A stretch of 64,000 nucleotides of DNA from assembly GCF_036711975.1 (NCBI RefSeq), contig NC_091971.1, forward strand, positions 16,003,501 to 16,067,500, written 5' to 3'. Every line of letters begins with the position of its first letter. The first letter of the stretch is position 1. The notes under the pieces were generated by a model. It saw nothing but the letters and a program-made list of their open reading frames with translations. It ran no database searches and was not told where the DNA came from. Positions 44,350 to 56,300 of this stretch are shown here, in pieces. A program made the translations under genes and the position numbers. The stretch is from Onthophagus taurus (lineage: Eukaryota > Arthropoda > Insecta > Coleoptera > Scarabaeidae).

Positions 44350-47300
44350 TTAACTACACTCGTGAATTTGCGTGAACGTCCGACAGGTTTTGCATTTCAC
44401 GTAACAACAGTAATAATATTTGCATTGGCACCTCTCGATCTTTTCCTCAACCACCGTTCTATAACCTCTTCCACAACACAATTGCCTGCAACTGTCCGTA
44501 CCATTCGATGTTACGTTACATCGTCTGAAAATAAACAAAAATTAACATTATTTTTGTAGTTGATTGAGTTGAAATTGAGAATGTTATCGATATTACCTTC
44601 CCACGGTACCAACACTCCCTAATTTTTCATCTTTGGTACAATAATCTGGTGATTTCATAAGATAAATCAATTCGTTTTTAGGTAAATTACGCTCTCCGTC
44701 TTTTCCCTCGATCAAAACGTGTCTTTTTTGAATTTCTTTAGCAGTGGTAAATTTTCTAAGAAGTTGTTCCCCGATATCATCAATCGAACTTAACGATTTC
44801 CAACAAGTTTTTATACTACACGAACCGGAAACACCATGGCATTTACATTGCGTTTTTAAGTTTTCCAGGATTATCTTTCTTCCAATTTTATTGTTATGTA
44901 AATTAATTGTTGCAATATGCCCTTTTAATTTAGCCATTTTTCTGTCATGATAAGTTTTAATTTCCTGTTGTAATTCGAGATTGTCGTCATCCCGCGTTGA
45001 TTTGGCGTTAAACTTTTCGACCGTATCGACAAACTTCTTGGCGAAATTCGAGCCCCATCGGATATTGTCTCCACATCCTCCCCATTTGAAGTTTTCCCCA
45101 GGGGGCTCTTTCGGTGGATTCGCGCAAGTGCAGTGATGCAAAGAACCGCTAGCGCACGCTTTTGCCATTGTAAATGTTAAACTGGCAGCACTAATTGCGT
45201 AAACGTACGCTTGTTCTCTTGTGGCTAAAAAAAATGTTAAGAAAACTGATTAAAATTTAAGATTGTTAAAGAGTCGTTTTTTTTAATAAGATAATTGATC
45301 GTTTCGTATAATTGGACGGTATCAGTTTTCAATCCCGTTTATTGCATGATCCTCGAATGCGGAGATTTAACGATAAAATTGATATTTATTGCCACGAAAG
45401 TAGACGGTGGCGTGCGAAAGAGGTTCCCCTTTAAGCTTAAAAGGGGGGGTTATTACTGTTAATTATGATAATGTCAAAGTTACGCATGCAAGATTTCGTT
45501 TTTGAGTAACATACAAAAGTATTCTTTGTGTTTTAATTACGCTAGAATGTAGAATGCATGCATTTTTTTGCTTCTACAATTTATAACGTTTTTATTCTAT
45601 TCACGTAGTGAAAGAGGGTTGTGTTAGCGATAGGGGAGGGATTTGTAATTTTCACCCTTAACGAACGAGAGAAACGGAGGGATACCACGAAAAGACTACC
45701 AAAACGAGCAAAGTTTGTGGAAATTTGGAATGATGTTAGCGGTACGTGATCGGAATTGTTAGATTCTTTCAATCGACCGCAAATAAAATCATAGAAAAAC
45801 AGCGAGAAAATTTTGTGGTAATGGATATTGTTGGTCTAAGGACTAGTTTTTTATTCTATATAAACTCGATTATTTATTTACGTTTTTTATGAATGTTTTA
45901 TTATTTAGGACAGATATCAGATTTTTTTTGTATATTTACAACAACAAAAGATGAAAAATATAGTAACAAATATATTATTTTAGTACTTCTCAACATTCTC
46001 CCCCGCCTTGAAAGGATTCAATGCTGCTCTTAGGTAATCCTTTCAATTCACCGTAACTGTTACTACCCTTTTTCTGTTGTTCTTGCCTGGATGGAATTTG
46101 ATAATTCGTCCCAATGGCCAATGTTGTGATGGTGAATTTAATTATTTTACCAATACAATATCACCAACTTCTGGATCCGTGGTGTCTCCATGCCATTTGC
46201 CTCTTTGTTAAAGAGTGGTTTTTCCAAAATTGTTGTTGGTCGTTTCAATTTTTCGTAATTTCGAAGTTGGTTTTGTATATCATGTGATGTATCTGCCTCA
46301 GGAATAGCACTCATTGGACGACTAATCAAAAAGTGACCACGAGTTAAAGGTTGAATATCATTCGGATCGGTTGAAAGGAGATATAAATATATTTATATAC
46401 AGGGTGATTCCGACACAGAGCAGGGACATGTGTAGGACAATAAATTAAGATGATTTAACGCAACTTATCTCTATACCAAGTTGTACCTCTGAGGAGTTAT
46501 AGGCTTTCAAAGTTGGGTCTTAAATTTTTAAAACATTGAATATCTTCGTAATACATTAAGCTAGAAAAACCAAATTTGGTATACGTTATGAGTGTACCGA
46601 GGGTATTAATTGGTAGCAAGTTGAGACCAATTGAGGCATTTCAAAGGGTTGATTAAAGGTGATTTTTTTAACCTTTTGTTCGGATTTAATACATTACTAC
46701 TTCATTTCATGTGGAATTTAATTCTAAAACTTTTTTTGCTCTTACTATTTTTTAAAAAACATTGTCGTTTTCATAAAAAACTCAAAAAACTAAAGACGCG
46801 TATCTTGTTAATGCTACTTAAAATCATCGAAAATTCAGTAGTCGGTTGTGAAATTGTACGTAATTTGAGGAATAAACTGTTTATTATGAACTAAAAAGAC
46901 ATGATCCATAAACAAATTTAGTTTAGGCATAATAATTTTCTAGTGATAAAGAGAAAATCCCCAAAATATCAAAATTAAGTACTTTTGATTTTAAAATCGA
47001 ACATAACTCAAGAATGAAAGGTGATGACGAAAAGTTTTTTAGGAATAAATTGTTTATTATGAACTAAAAAGATATTATTGATAAACAGATTTTGTTTAGA
47101 TGTAATGATTTTCTAGTGATAAAGAGAAAATCCCCATAATGTTAAAATTGAGTACTTTTGTTATCAAAATCGATCATTACTCAAAAATTAATTGTGTTGG
47201 AGATAAGTTTTTTTGAAATAAATTGTTTATTATGAACGAAAAAGACATCATCCATAAACAGATTTGGTTTAGTTATAATGATTTTCTAGTGATAAAGAAA

Positions 47301-50300
47301 AAATCACCAAAATGTCAAAATTGAGTACTTTTGGTATTAAAATAGATCATAACTCAAAAATTAAAGGTGATGGAGAAAAGTTTATTTGAAATAAATTGTT
47401 TATTATGAACTAAAAGGACATTACTCATAAACAGATTTTTTTTAGTTATAATGATTTTCTAATAATAAAAAGAGAAAATCATCGAAATATCAAAATTGTA
47501 CTTTTGGTATTAAAATTGATCATAACTCAAGGATGAAAGGTGATGGAGAAAAGTTTTTTAGGAATAAATTGTTTATTATGAACTAAAAAACATCATCCAT
47601 AAACAAATTTAGTTTAGGTATAATGATTTTCTAATGATAAAGAAAAAATCACCAAAATGTCAAAATTGAGTACTTTTGGTATTAAAATAGATCATAACTC
47701 AAAAATTAAAGGTGATGGAGAAAAGTTTATTTGAAATAAATTGTTTATTATGAACTAAAAGGACATTACTCATAAACAGATTTGGTTTAGTTATAATGAT
47801 TTTTTAATGATAAAAAGAGAAAATCATCGAAATATCATAATTATATACTTTTGATATTAAAATTGAGCATAACTCAAGAATGAAAGGTGATGGAGAAAAG
47901 TTTTTTAGGAATAAATTGTTTATTGTCAACTAAGACGACATCATCCATAAACAAATTTAGTTTAGATGTAATGATTTTCAGGTGATAAAGAGAAAATCCC
48001 CAAAATGTCAAAATTGGGTACTTTTGGTGTTAAAATTGATCATAACTCAAAAATGAAAGGTGATGGAGAAAAGATGGAGAAAACCTTGTCGTCAAATAAC
48101 TTTATACCCTATTTATCAACTTTGACGTACAATTTCATAGCCGACTACTAAATTTTCTCTTATTTTAAGTAACATTACGAAATACGTGTCTTTAGTTATT
48201 TAAATTTTTTATGAAAACGACAAAGTTTTTTAAAAAATAATACAAGTAAGAAAAGTTTTAGAATTAAATTCCACATGAAATGAAGTAGTAATGTATTAAA
48301 TCTGCCAAAAGGTTAAAAAAATTAGTCAAAATTTAGGGTACCATCACCCTTAATCAACCCTATGAAATGCCTCAATTGAGTTCAATTTGCTACTAATTAA
48401 TACCCTTGGTACACTCATAACGTATAACAAATTTGGTTTTTCTAGCTTAATGTATTACGAAGATATTGAACTTTTTAAAAATAAAAGACCCAACTTTGAA
48501 GGCCTATAACTCCTCAGGTGTACAACTTAGTATAGAGGTAAGTTACGTTAAATCATCTTAATTTATTGTCCTCTACATGTCCCTGCTCTGTGTCGGTTCT
48601 TATGTGAATCACTCTGTATAATAATGTTGAAAATTCTTCAATTGTTAACCTAATTCCGGATGTCATTTTTGAAAAATGTCGTTTAAATGATTTTATTGCT
48701 GCTTCATGTAGACCTCCAAAATATAGAGCCCGAGGAGGCATAAACTTCCAAGCTATTGAATTCATCGTTAAGAATCCATTTATTACATCATCATTAAAAA
48801 ACGTTGTAAGCCTTTTGTAATAAGGTGACCATATTTTTTTATTTCAATTACTGAGTACAAAACTTTTTACATTTTTCTCTCAATTTCAAGCCATCTTCTA
48901 CACTATCGCATCCTGTAATGAGGTCATCCACCTACATATCATTGATTATTGCCTTTGAGGCGATATGGATTGATGCGATATAGATTGCGGGTAATTCTTC
49001 AAATTTAAATTAGCTCATATTGTTCAAAATAATTGATAATAGGTTGAGCATAATTTTATACTTGTCTAAATGATTAACAACTAGTTTTTAAACAATACAT
49101 GTTGCTCAAAATGACTGAAAACTAATTGATAGTCATTAAAAACTTGTCTAAATGTATAACGACTAGTTTATAGCAAGTCGAGATTGCTCAGAATGACTGA
49201 AAACTGCACTAATATTGTCTAAAATTGGTCTATAAGGTAGCAAAATTATTCAAAATGTTTCGAAATAGGTTCATAGCCAACTCATGTTATTCAAAATAAT
49301 TGATTATAGGTTGAGCATAATTTTATACTTGTCTAAATGATTAACAACTAGTTTTTAGACAATCCATGTTGCTCAAAATGACTAAAGATTAGTTGATAGT
49401 CATTAAAAACTTGTCTAAATGTATAACGACTAGTTTATAGCAAGTCCAGATTGCTCACAATGACTGAAAACTGCACTAATATTGTCCAAAATTGGTCTAT
49501 AAGGTAGCAAAATTGTTCAAAATGTTTCGAAATAGGTTCATAGCCATCTCATGTTATTCAAAATAATTGATTATAGGTTGAGCATAATTTTATACTTGTC
49601 TAAATGATTAAGAACTAGTTTTTAGACAATCCATGTTGCTCAAAATGACTAAAGATTAGTTGATAGTCATTAAAAACTTGTCTAAATGTATAACGTCTAG
49701 TTTATAGCAAGTCGAGATTGCTCACAATGACTGAAAACTGCACTAATATTGTCCAAAATTGGTCTATAAGGTAGCAAAATTGTTCAAAATGTTTCGAAAT
49801 AGGTTCATAGCCATCTCATGTTATTCAAAATAATTGATTATAGGTTGAGCATAATTTTATACTTGTCTAAATGATTAACAACTAGTTTTTAAACAATACA
49901 TGTTGCTCAAAATGACTGAAAACTAGTTGATAGTCATTAAAAACTTGTCTAAATGTATAACGACTAGTTTATAGCAAGTCGAGATTGCTCACAATGACTG
50001 AAAACTGCACTAATATTGTCCAAAATTGGTCTATAAGGTAGCAAAATTGTTCAAAATGTTTCGAAATAGGTTCATAGCCATCTCATGTTATTCAAAATAA
50101 TTGATTATAGGTTGAGCATAATTTTATACTTGTCTAAATGATTAAGAACTAGTTTTTAGACAATCCATGTTGCTCAAAATGACTAAAGATTAGTTGATAG
50201 TCATTAAAAACTTGTCTAAATGAATAGGGACTAGTTTATAGCAAGTCCAAGTTCACCTAGTTTTGCACTAGCACTATTACTAGAGCTAACACAGTTCTAG

Positions 50301-53300
50301 GTCTAGTTCTAGGTCTAATGTTAGTTCTAGAGACAGTGGTAAGTAGCGCTAGTTAGCATAAGATATCACTCAATGTTGTATATTTTTATTGAACTAACTT
50401 TAGCTAGTTCTTGGACTAGTGTTAGTTCCAGTTTTACACTATCGAACTGAAATAATTTGGGTTTAGCCGTCTTGAGAGACGTATGACTAAGCCCGAATGT
50501 TTCTAGTTCTAGATCTAGTGTTAGTTCTAGTTTTGCACTATCATTAGAACTAATACAAGACCTAGAACTAGAATAATTCGGGCTTAGCCGTCTTGAGAGA
50601 CTAAATGCGACTAAATCTACTGCTGTAGCCTTCACTTCGTAGCACAAGTCGAACTGTTTCGACTTTGTATTAAAATAATATAGACTTCTAATATCCTTCG
50701 TTTAAAAAATTCATTGAATTACATTTCAGGAGGTGAGATATTATCATTTTCTTGGGTGTATGTAGACTTTATTGTATCACTGTATGTAAATATAAAAATT
50801 TTCGAATTATATTATTTTTGAAATGTATGAATGCTATGGGTGATTCTCTGTTAAGTTTTTCTGCTGAAGATAATCTTCAACATCCGGCTCGAAGGACCAA
50901 TGTATGGTCTAAGGACTAATTTTTTATTCTATATAAACTCGATTATTTGTCTACGTTTTTTATGAATATGTCAGAGTTTTTTTTTAATTTATTTACAAAA
51001 ATAAAAGATGCAAAATATAATAACAAATCAATAACAAACACATTATTTTAGTACTTCTCAACAGATATCATCAAATTTTTGGAAAACAACAAAAGATGTT
51101 GAGTTTTATGTTCTGGTACCTTTTTTGTAGTATAACGTATTTTACACCAAACCTAAAACGAATTTAAATTAACCGGTGTGATGCAACCGGGTGCTTTTAT
51201 TTACGAGACATCGCCTCAGTGACATTTATTCCGAAGACCATAAATTAATTCCAAAGAAAATTTTCTAAATTTAAGAGTCCATTGACTTAGAAATTTTTCG
51301 ATTTACACAATTTTTTATAAATTTATTTACCTCTTGTTAACTCAGGTGTTAAAAACGGCGCCTTATCTATTGAGGAACAGTTCCATCTTCGATTTTGAAA
51401 GATTGTCTTACAAGTTGTCGAGGCTAAACTAGCGGCGGCTTCAACGTGAGGCATCGCTTCCATTGTAGCCCTACATAATTTTGTTTGCAATTTTGCTAAA
51501 CCATATCTTCGTCTTGCAACTCCACACGGAGATCGTATTCCTGAACGTATTCCTCGCCCTCCAATTTCATTTAACGACGTTAAATTCCATTTTATATTAG
51601 AATGTTGTAGTGATCTAAAAAAAAATTTAACACTAAGATAAGAAACAAAAAAAAGGAAATTTCCAGTAATAAATTAATTATGTAACATAAATTTGAAAAC
51701 GAATTCTTTCTCAATGGATATTTCGTGTTAACCAATCGCTTACATTAAGTATTCTAATTAACCCGCTTTTCATATCAAATTCAATCTAACAAAGAATGTG
51801 ATTCTTATCGGAAATTATCGAGGAGATTGTTCTCGTTTAAAATTATCTAAAACCCAACCCCGAATCCTTTCAATTTATGCTAATGGGGCATTGAAAAATC
51901 TTCAACAAGACATGTGGGAATATTTAAAATCATGCGACAAAAAGGTGCATATATCACATTAGACCAAATATTTATCTGGTACTATCGAGGAAAGATTCTT
52001 AGAGATTCCGAGAATCTCACGTTGTTTGGTGGAGAGAATTTATTTGCTCTCCTCTACGGCCACGTTCTCACCGAGAGGATCAATTTTTACTACTACGCCT
52101 CAAAACGTTTTTGTGTTGGACTATAACAAAACGGTGCCATAAATATACGTTGATGTTTAATGGCTGTTGTAAAATTTAAGGATGGTTACATCGAGAACAA
52201 ACACGTTTTATAATTATGCTAATTGCTTTGTTAACGAGGAAAAATTGTTTTTTAAATTAATGAAGTTAAATTATGGTCAAAACAATCTAAACATTTTAAA
52301 TTGGACCATAAACACACTGCCTAGAAGTAAGTAGAAATGAATACTAAACAAAATACTGAGTTAATTATCAAACTATAGTATAGTAATTTAAAATTAACAC
52401 CAAGTCACTTTACTGGATTGTTTACTGGATATCATGATAGGAAATGCAGGTTTTAAGATCTTTGATTGCCTCTCAATTTCTTTTATTTATGTTTCTTGCA
52501 AAATGATGAACGATATAACTTATGCTTATCATAACCAGGAGTACTGTTACTATCGTAATGGTGACAACTTTACTCAATGATGGAACATTCCGCTATATAG
52601 TGAGCATTTTTTAGGGATTTATTCTTCGTAATATCGCATCTGCCGGATTACTCCGTGTGCTGATATCATAATAGCATTGTTTTGGAATGAATGTATTTAA
52701 TCCAGATTTAATTATATGAAGGAATAACCAACTTATTCAAGTATTCTAGTTTCTGGTATATGTATATCCAATATAAAAAAGGGAAAGTATTGAATTGGGG
52801 TAAAAATTCGATCTCGTATCTACTTCGTCTAAGTTTGGCTTATATCTCTGTGTATAGATATGCGGAATTTAGAGGATTTTAATCCGTTGAACTTTATTGT
52901 AGATAAACAAATATTAATATTTCGAAAGGTTTTGGGTTTCTATTCATCGTTGTGTCTCGGTCGTTGTTGGAATCGAATATTGACAAAATTAAAAATCCGA
53001 ATACATCTTCTACGCATCCTTATAGAGAGTGGACTCTACCTACTTTAAGTGAGATTGCGGCTATAACTTTGGATTCTTATGTCATGCACTACTCCGTTAA
53101 AAATCATGGTGTAATAATTGCAGATGTTGTTTACAATCATCTACTACAACTTTATATAAAATTATTTAAAATTATACAGGTTTCCAAACAAGACATCTTC
53201 AGCTGTTAATTTAAGACAAATCAATTCTTTATATTGATAAATAAAGAAGATATGATTTTTTTTTAAATTAGCTAATTTGAGGTTTCATCTCAAAAACGTC

Positions 53301-56300
53301 TTTCTATTTAATAATTGTTCTCAAAACTTTTTTATAAAACATTATTTAATATTATACATGTTTCGAAAGAAGACATCATCAGCTTTAATTTAAGACATAA
53401 ATCAATTCATTATATTTATAAATAAAGGTGATATAATTTTTTTTAAATTAACTTCTTTGACGTTTGATCTCAAAAAACGTCTTTCTATTTAATCATTTTC
53501 TTCAAAACTTTTTTATATAAAATCATTAAATATTATATAGGTTTCGAAAGAAGACATCTTCAGCTTTAATTTAACACATAAATGAATTCTTTATAGTCAT
53601 AAGCAAAGAAGATATGATTTTTTTAAAATTAACTAATTTGAGGCCTGATCTCAAAACTGTCTTTCTATTTAATCATTTTCCTCAAATTTTTTTTATACAA
53701 AATTATTTAAAATTATACAGTTTTCAGAAAAATACATCTTCAGCTTTAATTTGAGATATAAATCAATTCTTCATATTCATAAATAAAGAAGATATGTGTT
53801 TTTTTAAATTAACTTATTTAAGGTTTGATCCCAAAAACATCTTTATATTTAATAATTTTTCTCAGAATATTTTTATATAAAATTATTTAATATTATACAA
53901 GTATCGAAAGAAGACATCTTCATCATTAATTTAAGACAAAAATCAACTCTATATTCATAAATAAAGAAAATATGATTTTTTTTAAATTAACTTATTAACT
54001 TTAATCACAAAAACGTCTTTATATTTAATAATTTTTCTCAAAACTTTTTTATATAAAATTATTTAATATTATACAGGTTTCGAAAGAAGACATCTTCAGC
54101 TTTAATTTAAGAAATAAATCAATTTTCCATGTTCATAAATAAAGAAGATATGATATTTTTAAAATAAACTTCTTTGACATTTGATCTCAAAAAACGTCTT
54201 TCTTTTTAATAATTTTTCTCAAAACTTTTTTATATAAAATTATTTAATATTATACAGGCTTCTAAAGAAGACATCTTCAGCTTTAATTTAAGACATAAAT
54301 CAATTCATTATATTTATAAATAAAGAAGATATGATTTTCTTAAAATAAATTTCTTTGACATTTGATCTCAAACAACGTTTTTCTGTTCAATAATTTTTCT
54401 CAAAACTTTTTTATATAAAATTATTTAATATCATACATGTTTCGAAAGAAATCTTCAGCTTTAATTTAAGACATAAATCAATATATTCATAAATAAAGAA
54501 GATATGATTATTTTTAAAATTAACTTATTTAAGGTTTCATCCCAAAAACATCTTTATTTTTCATAATTTTTCTCAGAATATTTTTGTATAAAATTATTTA
54601 ATATTATACAGGTTTCGAAAGAAGACATCTTCAGCTTTAATTTAAGACATAAATCAATTCTTTATATTCATAAATAAAGAAGATATGATTTTTTTTAAAT
54701 TATCTTATTTAAGCTTTGATTCCAAAAACGTCTTTATATTTAATAATTTTTCTCAAAATATTTTTATATAAAATTATTTAAGGTTATACAGGTTTCGAAA
54801 GAAGACATCTTCAGCTTTAATTTAAGACATAAATCAATTCTATATATTCATAAATAAAGAATATATGATTTTTTTTAAATTATCTAATTTGAAGCTTGAT
54901 CTCAAAGCCGTCTTTCTATTTAATCATTTTTCTCAAAATTGTTTTATATAAAATTATTTAAAATTATATAGTTTTCGTAACAAGACATCTTCAGCTTTAA
55001 TTTAACACATAAATCAACTCTTTATATGATTTGATGAAGAATATATGATTTTTTTAAAATTAACTTAATTGAGGTTTGATCCCAAAAACATCTTTATATT
55101 TAATAATTTTTCTCAGAATATTTTTATATATAATTATTTAAAATTATACAGGTTTCGAAAGAGACATTTTCAGCTTTAATTTAAGACATAAATCAATTCT
55201 TTATAGTCATAAATAAAGAATATATGATTTTTTTTAATTAAATTATTTAAGGTTTGATCCCAAAAATATCTTTATATTTAATAATTTTTCTCAGAATATT
55301 TTTATATAAAATTATTTAATATTATACAGGTTTGGAAATAAGACATCTTCAGCTTCAATTTAAGACATAAATCAACTCTTTATATTCATAAATAAAAAAG
55401 ATATGATTTTTTTAAAATTAACTTATTAATGTTTGATCCCAAAAACGTCTTTCTATTTAATAATTTTTCTCAAAACTTTTTTATAAAACATTGTTTAATA
55501 TTATACATGTTTCGAAAGAAGACATTTTCAGCTTTAATTTAAGACATAAATCAATTCTTTATAGTCATAAATAAAGAATATATGATTTTTTTTTAATTAA
55601 ATTATTTAAGGTTTGATCCCAAAAATATCTTTATATTTAATAATTTTTCTCAGAATATTTTTATATAAAATTATTTAATATTATACAGGTTTGGAAATAA
55701 GACATCTTCAGCTTCAATTTAAGACATAAATCAACTCTTTATATTCATAAATAAAAAAGATATGATTTTTTTAAAATTAACTTATTAAGGTTTGATCCCA
55801 AAAACGTCTTTCTATTTAATAATTTTTCTCAAAACTTTTTTATATAAAATTATTTAATATTATACAGGTTTGGAAAGAAGACATCTTCAGCTTTAATTTA
55901 AGACATAAATCAGTTCTTTATATTCATAAATAAAGAAGATATGATTTTTTTAAAATTAACTTATTAAGGTTTGATCCCAAAAACGTCTTTATATTTAATC
56001 ATTTTTCTCAAAACTTTTTTATATAAAATTATTTAATATTATACAGGTTTGGAAAGAAGACATCTTCAGCTTTAATTTAAGACATAAATCAGTTCTTTAT
56101 ATTCATAAATAAAGAAGATATGATTTTTTTTAAATTAACTTATTTAAAGTTTGATCCCAAAAACGTCTGTATATTTAATAATTTTTCTCAAAATATTTTT
56201 ATATAAAATTATTTAATATTGTACAGGTTTCGAAGGAAAACATCTTCAGCTTTAATTTGAGATATAAATCAATTCTTCATATTCATACAGATATGTTTTT

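Larger units (their letters stand above)
46000..48970 (-). pseudogene. BEL/Pao Pol remnants: RT YVDD and integrase, split
   Basis: From right to left: 48965-48850 carries an RT piece with VDDLITGCDSVEDGLKLREK (the YVDD box region; a stop stands just before the V). Then 48765-48620 carries integrase (AWKFMPPRALYFGGLHEAAI, KSFKRHFSK, RLTIEEFSTLLYR). An inverted-repeat element interrupts at 46400-48616, and integrase resumes below 46399 (SRPMSAIPEADTSHDI). The C-terminal block HWPLGRIIKFHPGKNNRKRV ends at a stop near 46055, and downstream residues lead to the LTR. Most of RT, all of RNase H and the integrase core triad region are deleted. This is an old, dead copy. Confidence 0.8.
45829..51063 (-). 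mobile_element. BEL/Pao LTR retrotransposon, decayed, with LTRs and 5-bp TSD
   Basis: LTRs of 167 and 163 bp (45829-45995 and 50901-51063) start TGT and end CTTCTCAACA. Both are flanked by GATAT (45824-45828 and 51064-51068). Next to the right LTR, 50886-50899 on the minus strand reads TGGTCCTTCGAGCCGGAT, a primer-binding site that fits the 3' end of tRNA-Tyr; so the element runs right to left. Internal remnants are RT and integrase pieces. Gag and protease are replaced or masked by a 267-bp satellite and a CTAGTTCTA-rich stretch, and integrase is split by a 2.2-kb inverted-repeat element. It sits in intron 2 of Wnt11, antisense to nothing: both are on the minus strand. Confidence 0.9.

Noticed and set aside
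51914..52126. 70-codon open frame in Wnt11 intron 1
   Set aside because: No family resemblance and no flanking splice signals that would connect it to Wnt11.
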